This document shows, piece by piece, positions 51,168 to 59,574 of a stretch of 64,000 bases of DNA. The notes below the pieces were generated by a model. It worked only from the letters and a program-made list of their open reading frames with translations, ran no database searches and had not been told where the DNA came from. Every line of letters starts with the position of its first letter. Positions within the stretch are counted from its first letter, which is position 1. Made by a program: the position numbers and the translations under genes. Source of the stretch: Microbacterium sp. W4I20. Lineage in GTDB: Bacteria > Actinomycetota > Actinomycetes > Actinomycetales > Microbacteriaceae. The DNA is taken from the NCBI RefSeq assembly GCF_030816505.1, contig NZ_JAUSYB010000001.1, positions 1,426,001-1,490,000 on the forward strand, read 5' to 3'.

Positions 51168-51653
51168 TCACTCCTCGACGTTCTCCGTCACCAGGAATCG
51201 CCAGACGAGCGCGTGACCGAGTGCGACCAGACCGATCAGCAGCAGCGCCTCCACCTGGATGCCGGTGAGCCCGAGCGGCGCGACGAGCTGCGGTGCGACG
51301 CCGATCACGGCGACTGCCCCGTAGATCAGGACGGCGCCGACCTGGATCCATCTGACCGCGGTCGAGGTGCCGCCGGTGCGGGCCTGAGCGACCAGTCGCA
51401 CCATCGACACCGCGCCGACGATCGCGATCACGACGAACGACAGCCGCCACAGGATCGGGCTCTCGGTGCCGCCGACCTGGGCGAACAGGCCCATCAGCGC
51501 CGGGAGGAGGAACGAGAGGTAGATGCCGCCGATGGTGCGGCGCATGGCCGGGTTCGCGGTCCAGTCACGGCGCGCGCGGACGACGTTCCACCACAGGCCG
51601 GTGAGCGTGAAGCAGGTCGTGGAGAACAGAGCGTAGAACGTGCCGACATCCAC
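51168..51653 (-). CDS. Four-helix membrane protein of unknown function
   Basis: A 161-aa membrane protein with about four or five helices (residues 5-23, 43-60, 70-87, 101-120, 130-151). It begins MDVGTFYALFSTTCFTLTGL. LWWNVVRARRDW and RRTIGGIYLSFLLPALMGLF are recognisable stretches, but I do not know the family. It lies 16 nt after the HTH gene and about 116 nt before bS22, so it is inserted into the usual HTH-bS22 neighbourhood. No motif points to a substrate. Confidence 0.8.
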   Translation of the reverse strand: MDVGTFYALFSTTCFTLTGLWWNVVRARRDWTANPAMRRTIGGIYLSFLLPALMGLFAQVGGTESPILWRLSFVVIAIVGAVSMVRLVAQARTGGTSTAVRWIQVGAVLIYGAVAVIGVAPQLVAPLGLTGIQVEALLLIGLVALGHALVWRFLVTENVEE

Positions 51654-51669
51654 GGAGTCCTCCTCGCGG

Positions 51670-51861
51670 CTAGCCGACGTCGGCGATGGGTCGCTGCAGG
51701 GCGTCGGCGACGGCCGACTCGGGCACGCGGTAGCTGCGGCCGAAGCGGATGGCCGGCAGTTCGCCGGCGTGGACGAGCCGGTACACGGTCATCTTCGACA
51801 CGCGCATGAGCTCAGCGACCTCGGCCACCGTAAGGAACCGGACGTCAGGTACTTCGGGCAT
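51670..51861 (-). CDS. BldC/excisionase-type small HTH protein
   Basis: A 63-aa MerR-like/excisionase-family DNA-binding protein: VRFLTVAEVAELMRVSKMTV, YRLVHAGELPAIRFGRSYRV. The short size, the SKMTVYRLVHAG recognition helix and the FGRSYRVPESAV wing are like BldC, which binds direct repeats in streptomycetes. ATG 51861 has AAGGGG upstream, and TAGAGT upstream of that gives a -10 box. An alternative longer start exists but has no RBS. It may control morphology or growth-related genes, by family only. Confidence 0.86.
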   Translation of the reverse strand: MPEVPDVRFLTVAEVAELMRVSKMTVYRLVHAGELPAIRFGRSYRVPESAVADALQRPIADVG

Positions 51862-51989
51862 CCCACGTACCCCTTTCTCGATGAGCACACTCTATGGGGT
51901 AGCTGGGACGCGTGTAAACCCATGTGGCTGCTGTGATCAATGGGGCTCACCCCGGCGAGCGCAGACGGCTCGATCGCCCGGTTCCTCGT

Positions 51990-52922
51990 TCAGCCAGTTT
52001 TCTTTGCCTTCGCCAAACGCTCACGGGCTTCACGCAGCGTCTGGCGCTCGGCGCGGCGGGCCGCGCGCAGCGCCTTCTCGGCCTCCCTCACGGTCTTCTG
52101 CGCTTCGCGGAGGCGCCGGTCGCCGGCGAGCTCGACCGGGTCGAGGTCCGTCCATTCCGCGGCGTCGGCGTGCGGCGCCTGCCGGTCGAGACCGGCGATG
52201 TAGGCCGTCACGCCGTCGAGCACGCGATCGACCCCGAACCGGAACGGATCAGCCGCGGAGAGGAACACGTCCTCGTCGATCGCGCGGCGGAGGGCGGGAA
52301 ACTCGTCAGTGGTGATCACGCGGTCGTAGAGCGTGGCCTCCCGCACGGCGACCTCGGCGGGCGTGAGTCCGGTGCCACGAGACTGCTCGGTGTAGCCCGC
52401 CTGCACGATCCCGCACCACCGCGCATCGCCGGTGACGGCCAGCGCGACGGCGATCCGCTCCTCCGCCGAGAGCGGCGTGCTCTCCAGGGCGGCGAGGGCG
52501 GCATCGAGCCAGGCCGAGCTGTTCGGAGTGATCGGGGAACCGGTGATCGGCAGCGACAGCATCCAGGGATGCCGCAGATAGAGCAGCACCTGCTCCTCGT
52601 AGAGCGCGATGAGGCGCTCGCGCCACCCCTCCGCCTCGAGGTGACTCTCCGGCGGGAGACCGGTCGCCTGCTCCTGCATCAGCAGCAGCAGGTCGTCCTT
52701 CGCGCTCACGTAGCGGTAGAGCGACATCGGCGTGAATCCGAGCTTGGCTGCCACGGCAGCCATCGACACGGCACCGATACCCTCGGCATCCGCCAGCTCG
52801 ACGGCCGCGTCGACGATCTTCTCGACGCTCATCTCGCGTTTCGGTCCGCGCTGCGGATCAGCCGCCACGCCCCAGGCAAGCGCGATCCCTCGCGGCAACT
52901 CCGGCGGTTCGGTGTCAGTCAT
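51990..52922 (-). CDS. TetR-family regulator with basic C-terminal tail
   Basis: A 310-aa regulator. The HTH is MSVEKIVDAAVELADAEGIG, VSMAAVAAKLGFTPMSLYRY, and a TetR_C-like ligand domain extends to about residue 255. The last 45 residues form a highly charged Arg/Lys/Ala helix (LREAQKTVREAEKALRAARR, EARERLAKAKKTG) not normally present. The start at 52922 follows TAGGAT by 6 nt. An exact 8-3-8 palindrome in the divergent region (52938-52956) is a good operator. The target is presumably the adjacent DrrAB-like exporter. Confidence 0.92.
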   Translation of the reverse strand: MTDTEPPELPRGIALAWGVAADPQRGPKREMSVEKIVDAAVELADAEGIGAVSMAAVAAKLGFTPMSLYRYVSAKDDLLLLMQEQATGLPPESHLEAEGWRERLIALYEEQVLLYLRHPWMLSLPITGSPITPNSSAWLDAALAALESTPLSAEERIAVALAVTGDARWCGIVQAGYTEQSRGTGLTPAEVAVREATLYDRVITTDEFPALRRAIDEDVFLSAADPFRFGVDRVLDGVTAYIAGLDRQAPHADAAEWTDLDPVELAGDRRLREAQKTVREAEKALRAARRAERQTLREARERLAKAKKTG

Positions 52923-52937
52923 GCGCCCATCCTAGTT

Positions 52938-52956
52938 CTGTTTATTTGATAAACAG
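52938..52956. promoter_or_regulatory. TetR operator between the regulator and the ABC exporter
   Basis: CTGTTTAT-TTG-ATAAACAG is a perfect 8-3-8 inverted repeat, 15 nt upstream of the tetR start and 67 nt upstream of the ATPase start. It is A/T-rich compared with the surroundings, consistent with a TetR binding site that controls both genes. Confidence 0.8.
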
Positions 52957-53023
52957 TGTGTTACCGTCATACGCAGTTGCGTTGCACGTACACAGTTTTC
53001 GGTATACACAGAAAGGTTCACTG

Positions 53024-53923
53024 ATGGAGTCAGCCATCGAGGCCAGAGGCCTCCGCAAGTCCTTCCAGGGCAGGACCGTCGTCGACGACCTCGACTTCAC
53101 CGTCGCCCGCGGCGAGGTCTTCGCCCTGCTCGGTCCCAACGGTTCGGGTAAGACCACGACGATCAACATCCTCACCACGCTGTCGACGGCGGATGCCGGC
53201 TCCGCGACGGTGGCGGGCTGGGACGTACTCGCGCAGCGCACCGAGGTACAGCGACGGATCAGCCTCACCGGCCAGTCCGCCGCGGTCGACGACGCCCTCA
53301 CCGCCACCGAGAACGTGATCATGTTCGCTCGCCTCGCCGGGCTCGACCGCGCTGCAGCTCAGCGTCGAGCGATCGATCTGATCGCGCAGTTCGACCTGAC
53401 CGACGCCGCCGCACGTCTGGTCCGAAAGCTCTCCGGCGGCATGCGCCGACGGCTCGACCTCGCACTCAGCTTCGTCGTGACGCCCGAGGTGCTGTTCCTC
53501 GACGAGCCGACGACCGGCCTCGACACCCGGAGTCGACGCGACCTCTGGGATATCATCCGCGCACTTGCGGGCGCCGGCACCACAGTCTTCCTCACCACGC
53601 AGTACCTGGAGGAGGCCGACCAGCTCGCCGATCGGATCGCCGTGCTCCACGACGGCAGGATCGCGGCCCTCGGCACTCCCGCCGAGCTGAAGTCCCGCAT
53701 CGGGGGCGACACGGTCGAGATCCATGACGGAAACGGCGACCTCCGACGATCGATACCGACCGACGGGTCCGTCGCCGACCTCCGTCGCGCGCTGGATCTC
53801 CTCGACCGGGAGGGCGAGGACGGCGTCGTCTCGCTGCGCCGCCCCACGCTCGACGACGTGTTCCTCGCCGTCACTGCGGGCTCAGGCCCGTGGTCCGCCA
53901 CCCCTCTGAAGGAGCTCGCATGA
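53024..53923 (+). CDS. DrrA-family ABC exporter ATPase
   Basis: A 299-aa ATPase of the daunorubicin-resistance type. Walker A GPNGSGKTT is near residue 37, the Q-loop is in ISLTGQSAAVDDALT, the signature LSGGMRRRLDLALS has Met as in DrrA, Walker B is LFLDEPTTGLDTRS and the H-loop reads TTQYLEEADQLADR (Gln in place of His). LTGQSAAVDDALTATENVI is typical of this subfamily. The C-terminal part (about 230-299) has the DVFLAVTAG ending. RBS GAAAGG precedes ATG 53024. The stop overlaps the permease start (ATGA). Confidence 0.94.
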   Translation: MESAIEARGLRKSFQGRTVVDDLDFTVARGEVFALLGPNGSGKTTTINILTTLSTADAGSATVAGWDVLAQRTEVQRRISLTGQSAAVDDALTATENVIMFARLAGLDRAAAQRRAIDLIAQFDLTDAAARLVRKLSGGMRRRLDLALSFVVTPEVLFLDEPTTGLDTRSRRDLWDIIRALAGAGTTVFLTTQYLEEADQLADRIAVLHDGRIAALGTPAELKSRIGGDTVEIHDGNGDLRRSIPTDGSVADLRRALDLLDREGEDGVVSLRRPTLDDVFLAVTAGSGPWSATPLKELA

Positions 53924-54747
53924 ACATCTCCGCGATCGCGCCCCGCGCCGCGGCATCCGCCCCCGCTCTCCCCCGCCCTCGTCCGCGGCTGCGCGGCTTC
54001 ACCGCCGAATCGGTGTTCGTCGTCCGAAGCCTGCGCCACTCCCTCCGCGACGGCGAATCGCTCCTGACGGCGATCATGCTGCCGGTGATGCTCATGCTCA
54101 TGTTCACGTGGGTGTTCGGTGGCGCGATCGATCCTTCCGGCGCCTATGTCGACTACGTGGTGCCCGGTATCATCCTCACCTGCGCCGGTTTCGGGGCATC
54201 GTCGACCGCGGTGTACGTCGCCAACGACATGCGCACCGGCATCATCGACCGGTTCCGCACCATGCCCCTCCGGGCGGGCGCGGTGCTGACGGGACACGTG
54301 GTCGCCAGCGTGCTGCGGAACCTCCTGGCGACGGCGATCGTGATCGGCGTCGGCATCCTGGTGGGGTTCCGGCCGAGCGCCTCGCTGCTCGAATGGATCG
54401 CGATGGCCGGGGTGATCGCGCTGTACATCCTCGCCATCACCTACCTGTTCGCCACCATCGGTCTCGCGGCCGGCAGCCCCGAAGGAGCCAATGGCTACGG
54501 CTTCGTCCTGCTGTTCCTGCCGTACCTCTCCAGTGCTTTCGTGCCGGTCGCGAGCATGCCGGCGTGGTTGCAGCCCGTCGCCGCGAACCAGCCCATCACG
54601 CCGATCGTCGAGACGATCCGCGGACTGCTGACGGATGCTCCGCTGCAGGGTGAGCCCTGGTGGGCCATCGGCTGGTGCCTCGCGATCCTCCTGATCGCGG
54701 TGGCCTGGGGAGCGTGGTTGTTCCGTCGCAAGTCGGCTCGCCGCTGA
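53920..54747 (+). CDS. DrrB/ABC-2-type exporter permease
   Basis: A 275-aa ABC-2 permease with about six helices. SLLTAIMLPVMLMLMFTWVF is the first long helix, IIDRFRTMPLRAGAVLTGHV is the cytoplasmic elbow, and SSAFVPVASMPAWLQPVAAN with QPITPIVETIRGLL is the classical C-terminal signature of DrrB-like permeases. ATG 53920 overlaps the ATPase stop. Substrate is likely a drug or secondary metabolite. A hairpin follows at 54888. Confidence 0.93.
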   Translation: MNISAIAPRAAASAPALPRPRPRLRGFTAESVFVVRSLRHSLRDGESLLTAIMLPVMLMLMFTWVFGGAIDPSGAYVDYVVPGIILTCAGFGASSTAVYVANDMRTGIIDRFRTMPLRAGAVLTGHVVASVLRNLLATAIVIGVGILVGFRPSASLLEWIAMAGVIALYILAITYLFATIGLAAGSPEGANGYGFVLLFLPYLSSAFVPVASMPAWLQPVAANQPITPIVETIRGLLTDAPLQGEPWWAIGWCLAILLIAVAWGAWLFRRKSARR

Positions 54748-54887
54748 CACCGGGCGCCATCCGCTCCGGAACGAGTCTCAGCCAAGACATAGGCATCCCC
54801 CGCTTCGCGTTCAGTCTGGAATGCCAATATTCCGGATAGGACTTGTGCCGGCACCGCCGAGTCCACGCGAGCTGGGGCTCGCGGATC

Positions 54888-54919
54888 GCCCCTGATGACA
54901 AGCCCCTGTCGTCAGGGGC
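54888..54919 (-). terminator. Hairpin at the end of the DUF2071 gene
   Basis: GCCCCTGATGAC (54888-54899) pairs with GTCGTCAGGGGC (54908-54919) with one wobble. It overlaps the last codons and stop of the minus-strand DUF2071 gene and lies 140 nt after the convergent permease stop. The intervening 54748-54887 shows no clear gene. Confidence 0.65.
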
Positions 54920-55679
54920 GAGGCATGTCCGGACGCCGCCAGGCCACCGGGATGTCGCGCATCACCAGCGCGCTGTCGATGACGGCCGCACCGCGCGGAA
55001 GCCCTTCGAAGAACGACGACGACACGTCGTTCACTCGCGCGGCCTCCACGGCCCATCTCGTCGACACGAGCTCCAAGCCCTCGACGCCCCGAGCGCCGCG
55101 ACGCGGTGACCAGCCGACCGCCCCCACACGATAGAAGTCGGATGCGTCATCGACGGAGGCGAACAGCGAACTGTCCCAGCCGTCGGTCAGCTCCACGTCG
55201 GCGGCGACTCGAGCGTCCGGGGCGCTCATCCGCACGCGGAAGCGCCCGCCGCCCTCGTCGACGTCGAACCGGGCCCGTCGATGCACACCCGGGAAGAAGC
55301 GTCCGCCGCCGACGACGGGAACGAGTTCCGAACTGTGCCGCTCCGTGATGTAGACGCCGGCGCGGGTGACGTCGCCCTCGTCCCACTCGACGGCGAACCT
55401 GTGCGCGGCGTTCTCCGTGGACAGGCCGATTCGCGGCCGTACCCACCCCGGCCGCAGCTCGGTCAGGGCGATCATGCACACACCGGCCACGGCGCTGCCA
55501 TCGACGAGCTGCGGCCGGAACGGGGCAGGCACCACCTCTCGCGCCACGCGCGCGTCGACCCGATAGGTGAGCAGGAGGCGGCGACGGATGCGACCGCGGA
55601 TGGAGGTCAGTCCGGACGCGCGCAGCCCCGGCGCGCTGCGTTCGACCGTCGGAGGGGAATCGCTCGAGGTTGTGCTCAT
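54912..55679 (-). CDS. DUF2071 (YqjF-like) protein
   Basis: A 255-aa protein of the DUF2071 family. RRLLLTYRVDARVAREVVPA and GSAVAGVCMIALTELRPGWV are the N-terminal signature, and NAAHRFAVEWDEGDVTRAGV follows. Structural relatives have an acetoacetate-decarboxylase-like barrel, but catalytic lysines have not been established and no function is known. TATGGT 6 nt before the ATG gives a leaderless start, and an inverted repeat (55690-55703) overlaps that box. The gene stands alone. Confidence 0.85.
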   Translation of the reverse strand: MSTTSSDSPPTVERSAPGLRASGLTSIRGRIRRRLLLTYRVDARVAREVVPAPFRPQLVDGSAVAGVCMIALTELRPGWVRPRIGLSTENAAHRFAVEWDEGDVTRAGVYITERHSSELVPVVGGGRFFPGVHRRARFDVDEGGGRFRVRMSAPDARVAADVELTDGWDSSLFASVDDASDFYRVGAVGWSPRRGARGVEGLELVSTRWAVEAARVNDVSSSFFEGLPRGAAVIDSALVMRDIPVAWRRPDMPRP

Positions 55680-55689
55680 ACCCCGACCA

Positions 55690-55703
55690 TAGCTGATTAG
55701 CTA
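55690..55703. promoter_or_regulatory. TAGCT-GATT-AGCTA palindrome over the DUF2071 promoter
   Basis: TAGCTGATTAGCTA forms a 5-4-5 inverted repeat that overlaps the TATGGT -10 box. A further TAGC/GCTA pair overlaps on the right side (55698-55711). The pattern resembles MarR-type boxes, but no MarR gene is adjacent, so the regulator is unknown. Confidence 0.6.
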
Positions 55704-55743
55704 AATGGCTACAAGCCTAAACGCCCCTGCTTGTCGGCGGAGT

Positions 55744-56160
55744 TCAACCGCCGAAGCGCTTGAACGCATTGGCGACGACGTGCTTCGCGGAAGCCGCAGC
55801 CCGACCGACGACCTCGGCGGCATGGACCGCGCCGTCGTTCAGCGGGACGGACGGGTAGGCGATGTCCGGAGCATCGTCGCCGTACGCGTCGACCAGGAAC
55901 GGGACCAGCCAGTCGTCCACGTCCTCGAGCGGCTTGACCGAGAGGCTGTAGAAGCGGCGCTGGCCGTCTTCGCGCACCGAGACCAGCTCGGCGTCGCGCA
56001 GGACCTTGAGGTGCTTCGACACCGTGGGCTGACTGATGCCCAGGTCGGCGACGATGTGACTCACGCTGGTGCCCGCCTCGCCTTCGGCCGTGCGTCGCAG
56101 CAGGAGCTGGAGGATGTCGCGCCTCGTACCGTCTGCGATCACGTCGAAGATGTCCGTCAT
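55744..56160 (-). CDS. ArsR-family winged-helix regulator
   Basis: A 138-aa regulator. DVIADGTRRDILQLLLRRTA, VSHIVADLGISQPTVSKHLK, and VLRDAELVSVREDGQRRFYS are the winged-helix core. No metal-binding Cys pair is visible, so it likely senses something other than arsenic or heavy metal. The C-terminal 50 residues (DDWLVPFLVDAYGDDAPDIA) are extra. TACCCT stands 6 nt before ATG 56160. It is divergent from the potassium uptake gene with 104 nt between starts. Confidence 0.9.
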   Translation of the reverse strand: MTDIFDVIADGTRRDILQLLLRRTAEGEAGTSVSHIVADLGISQPTVSKHLKVLRDAELVSVREDGQRRFYSLSVKPLEDVDDWLVPFLVDAYGDDAPDIAYPSVPLNDGAVHAAEVVGRAAASAKHVVANAFKRFGG

Positions 56161-56264
56161 GTGATCAGGGTAGTGGTCCCCGGCACGGAGTACCATGACG
56201 AAGGCTCGGCGAAAGGCGCCGTGCGACCGCGGTGAGCGGCAGGGGCACGACGAAGGGGGACGCG

Positions 56265-57695
56265 ATGTCGGGCATCGCTTCGGCGTCGTCCCCACGCGAA
56301 CGCCTGGAAGGCATCGCCGGCTGGGTCAAGCACATCGTCACCTCCTCACCCTCCCGCTTCGCGATCGTGATCTTCGCGATGCTGATCCTGGTCTTCACCG
56401 TTCTGCTGTCGCTGCCGATCTCCTCGGCGAGCGGAACCGTCACGCCGCTGAACGACGCCCTCTTCACGGCCGTGTCGACGATCTGCGTCACCGGCCTCGC
56501 CACCGTCGACATGGCGAACTACTGGTCGCCGTTCGGCCACGTCATCGTCTTCCTGGGCGTCAACATCGGCGCGCTCGGCGTGCTCACCCTCGCCTCCCTG
56601 ATGGGGATGCTCATCTCGCGGCGGCTCGGCCTGCGCGCGAAGCTGATGGCCGCCGGCGACACCAACCCGCTGCGCGCCCACGGCGGCGTCGTGAACGAGA
56701 GCCAGACGGTGCGGCTGGGCGAGGTCGGCCAGCTGCTCACCACCGTCGCGGTGTCGGCGCTGATCATCGAGGCGTCGCTGGCCGCCCTGCTCTACCCGGC
56801 CCTGGTGATGGCGAAGGTCGACCCCATCGCCGCGCTGTGGGAAGCGCCGTACTTCGCCGCGATGGCCTTCACCAACACCGGCTTCGCCCCGAACGACGGC
56901 GGCGTCGCGGTCTTCGCCGACGACTACATCGTGCTCACGCTGCTCATGATCGGCGTGTTCCTCGGAAGCATCGGCTTCCCGGTGATCTACACGCTCGCCA
57001 AGCACGTCTGGCACGTGAAGAAGTGGTCGCTGCACACCAAGCTCACCCTCGTCACCACGGTGCTGCTCTTCGTGCTCGGCGCCGTCGTCTTCCTCGTGCT
57101 GGAATACGCCAACCCGAAGACATTCGGGTCAATGGATGCCGCGGACACGACGTTCCAAGCGTTCTTCCTGTCGGCGATGACCAGATCCGGCGGATTCAAC
57201 GTCATCGAGATGGACGACCTCAACGGCTCGTCTCTGCTCGCCGCCAGCATGCTGATGTTCGTCGGCGGCGGCTCGGCATCGACCGCCGGAGGCATCAAGG
57301 TGACCACGCTGGCCGTGCTGGCGATCGCCGTCTGGTCGGAGGCCAAGGGACGCCAGTCCGTCGAGGTGTTCGGCCGCCGCATCCCCAGCGACGTGCAGCG
57401 CGTCGCACTCAGCGTCGTCGCCTGGGGTGCCACGATCGTGGCGCTGTCGACGATCATCATCGCGCAGATCACCAAGGACGACATCAGTCATGTGCTGTTC
57501 GACGTCATCTCGGCGTTCGGCACCGTCGGCCTGTCGACCGGCCTCACAGCAGAGCTGCCGGATTCCGCCTCGTACGTCATGGCCGCGACCATCTTCATGG
57601 GCCGCGTTGGTACAGTGACTCTCGCCGCGGCAGTCGCCGCGACATCGCGATCGCAGTATTACTCGCTGCCCGTGGAAAGGCCGATCGTTGGTTGA
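56265..57695 (+). CDS. ktrB: KtrB/TrkH-type potassium transporter
   Basis: A 476-aa ion-conducting subunit. The four-fold repeat M-P-M structure is visible, with selectivity-filter-type turns: TVSTICVTGLATVD, AAMAFTNTGFAPND, SAMTRSGGFNVIEM and SAFGTVGLSTGL. NPKTFGSMDAADTTFQAFFL precedes the third pore region. It couples K+ (with Na+ in KtrB) uptake under control of the cytoplasmic KtrA ring encoded next. AAGGGGG precedes ATG 56265. It overlaps the next gene by 8 nt. Confidence 0.92.
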   Translation: MSGIASASSPRERLEGIAGWVKHIVTSSPSRFAIVIFAMLILVFTVLLSLPISSASGTVTPLNDALFTAVSTICVTGLATVDMANYWSPFGHVIVFLGVNIGALGVLTLASLMGMLISRRLGLRAKLMAAGDTNPLRAHGGVVNESQTVRLGEVGQLLTTVAVSALIIEASLAALLYPALVMAKVDPIAALWEAPYFAAMAFTNTGFAPNDGGVAVFADDYIVLTLLMIGVFLGSIGFPVIYTLAKHVWHVKKWSLHTKLTLVTTVLLFVLGAVVFLVLEYANPKTFGSMDAADTTFQAFFLSAMTRSGGFNVIEMDDLNGSSLLAASMLMFVGGGSASTAGGIKVTTLAVLAIAVWSEAKGRQSVEVFGRRIPSDVQRVALSVVAWGATIVALSTIIIAQITKDDISHVLFDVISAFGTVGLSTGLTAELPDSASYVMAATIFMGRVGTVTLAAAVAATSRSQYYSLPVERPIVG

Positions 57696-58359
57696 AGTCC
57701 TCCGGGGCGACGCTCCCGTCCTCGTCATCGGTCTCGGTCGCTTCGGTGCCGCGTGCGCCGGGGAGCTCGACCGCCTCGACCGCGAGGTGCTCGCGATCGA
57801 CGACAACCTCGAGCTCGTGCAGAAGTGGTCCGACCGCGTCACGCACACCGTGCAGGCGGATGCGAAGAACATCGACGCGCTGCGGCAGATCGGTGCCGGT
57901 GACTTCCAGGTCGCCGTCGTCGCCGTCGGCTCCTCGATCGAGGCATCCGTGCTGATCACCGCCAACCTCGTCGACCTCAAGGTGCCGCAGATCTGGGCGA
58001 AAGCCGTCTCGCAGTCGCACGGCAAGATCCTCGCCCGCGTCGGCGCGAACCACGTCATCTACCCCGAGCGGGAAGCCGGCGAGCGCGTCGCGCACCTCGT
58101 GAGCGGACGGATGCTGGACTTCATCCGCTTCGACGACGACTTCGTGCTGGCCAAGATGTACCCGCCGAAGTTCATCCGCGGCGTCGGGCTGAACGAGTCG
58201 GGCGTGCGCTCGAAGTACAAGGTCACCGTCGTGGGCGTGAAGAGCCCCGGCAAGCCGTTCCGCTATGCGGAGGCGGCGACGATCGTCACGAACCACGACC
58301 TCATCATCGTGTCGGGCACCAACAGCGACATCGAGCGTTTCGCCGCTCTCGACCGCTGA
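57688..58359 (+). CDS. ktrA: KtrA/TrkA-type regulatory subunit
   Basis: A 223-aa cytoplasmic ring subunit. The RCK_N (NAD/ATP-binding) domain opens with VLVIGLGRFGAACAGELDRL, and EVLAIDDNLELVQKWSDRVT carries the acidic base ligand. The RCK_C domain follows from about residue 135 (FIRGVGLNESGVRSKYKVTV). It opens or closes KtrB in response to ATP/ADP or NAD. The start is TTG 57688 with GGAAAGG upstream and overlaps the ktrB stop. Confidence 0.92.
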   Translation: MVEVLRGDAPVLVIGLGRFGAACAGELDRLDREVLAIDDNLELVQKWSDRVTHTVQADAKNIDALRQIGAGDFQVAVVAVGSSIEASVLITANLVDLKVPQIWAKAVSQSHGKILARVGANHVIYPEREAGERVAHLVSGRMLDFIRFDDDFVLAKMYPPKFIRGVGLNESGVRSKYKVTVVGVKSPGKPFRYAEAATIVTNHDLIIVSGTNSDIERFAALDR

Positions 58360-58384
58360 GCAGGCTTCCGGTCCTGGGCGCCGC

Positions 58385-58672
58385 TCAGGCGTCGATGTCG
58401 AGGGTGATCCGGACGACGTCGTCGACGCCGACGCCCTCGCGGTCCTGCAGGATCTTCTTGATCGGCACGATGTAGCCGCCGTCCTTCGGCCAGAGCGCGG
58501 TCGTCACCGTGGTCTCACCGATCGTGACGGATGCCGGGATCATCCCCCACCCGTAGGTGACCACCGAGGAGACCTCGTGGATCATCTCGCTCTCCGTTGG
58601 CGGAACGGTGACGAAGTGGAACGGCGCGGGCCCGCGCCAGTACCAGATCTCGCCTTCGAGGTGCAGCCGCAT
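58385..58672 (-). CDS. DUF1905 small beta-barrel protein
   Basis: A 95-aa DUF1905 protein: LEGEIWYWRGPAPFHFVTVP, then ASVTIGETTVTTALWPKDGG, IVPIKKILQDREGVGVDDVV. DUF1905 proteins form small beta-barrels with unknown function. In other genomes they are linked to YdeI-like or formylglycine-type neighbours. It follows proC with a 3-nt gap, so the two are probably one transcript. Confidence 0.86.
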   Translation of the reverse strand: MRLHLEGEIWYWRGPAPFHFVTVPPTESEMIHEVSSVVTYGWGMIPASVTIGETTVTTALWPKDGGYIVPIKKILQDREGVGVDDVVRITLDIDA

Positions 58673-58675
58673 CGG

Positions 58676-59515
58676 TCAGCCTCCGGCGGCGAGTTCCTTG
58701 GAGCGGGCGAGGGCGGCTGCCGCGCCATCGGCGAAGATGCGATCGAGGTGCGCGTCCTGCAGCACCGCGATCGCGCGCTCGGTCGTGCCCTTCGGGCTCG
58801 TGACTCGACGACGGAGCTCGGCCGGGTCCTCGCCCGACGCCTCGAGCAGAGCGGTCGCGCCGATGAAGGTCTGCTCAGCCATGAGGCGCGCATCGGCCTC
58901 GCCGAAACCCAAGCCGACCGCGGCCTTCGTGAACTCTTCGACGAGCAGGTACACGTAGGCGGGTCCGGAGCCCGAGATCGTGCCGAGCGCATCGATCTGC
59001 GACTCCGGGACCTCGATGACCACGCCGACGGTCTCGAAGAGGCGACGCACGAGCGCCACGTCCTCCTCGCTGGCACCGGGGCCGGCAGCGAGACCGGTGA
59101 CGCCCTTGCGCACAGTCGACGGCGTGTTCGGCATCGAGCGGATGACGTGCGCGTCGGCGCCGAGCACGTCGGCGAACGTCTGCAGTGTGACGCCGGCCGC
59201 CAGGCTGACGACGATCGTGCCGTCGGCGAGATGCGGGCGGATCTCGTGGAGGAGGTCGGGCACCATCGCGGGCTTGACCCCGACGAGCACGATCCGCGCC
59301 CCGGAGACGGCGTCGGCGTTGCCGTTCGGGTGCTCCGACAGCGCGATGCTGGTCACGCCGTCGAGGTCGGCGAGGGCGTCGGCCTTCTCCGCTGATCGGT
59401 TCGTCGCGGTGATCCCTCCCCCGACGTGGATGCCGGATGCGAGCACTCCGCGGAGGATGGCACCGCCCATGGAACCGGCACCGAGGAAAGCGAGGGAAGG
59501 AAGCGAATCGGCCAT
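58676..59515 (-). CDS. proC: Pyrroline-5-carboxylate reductase
   Basis: Last enzyme of proline synthesis, using NADPH. The 279-aa protein begins PSLAFLGAGSMGGAILRGVL (Rossmann loop); IVLVGVKPAMVPDLLHEIRP and VIRSMPNTPSTVRKGVTGLA are the family core. The C-terminal signature is TISGSGPAYVYLLVEEFTKA, then GATALLEASGEDPAELRRRV and TSPKGTTERAIAVL. TAGGAT lies 6 nt before ATG 59515. Divergent from the cation efflux gene with 59 nt between starts. In mycobacteria proC is beside the HTH-bS22 pair (from memory); here these are 7 kb apart. Confidence 0.96.
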   Translation of the reverse strand: MADSLPSLAFLGAGSMGGAILRGVLASGIHVGGGITATNRSAEKADALADLDGVTSIALSEHPNGNADAVSGARIVLVGVKPAMVPDLLHEIRPHLADGTIVVSLAAGVTLQTFADVLGADAHVIRSMPNTPSTVRKGVTGLAAGPGASEEDVALVRRLFETVGVVIEVPESQIDALGTISGSGPAYVYLLVEEFTKAAVGLGFGEADARLMAEQTFIGATALLEASGEDPAELRRRVTSPKGTTERAIAVLQDAHLDRIFADGAAAALARSKELAAGG

Positions 59516-59574
59516 GTCGTCATCCTACGGCGGGCGCTCCGGCATCCGTCGGCACGCAGTTCTAGACTCGTGAC

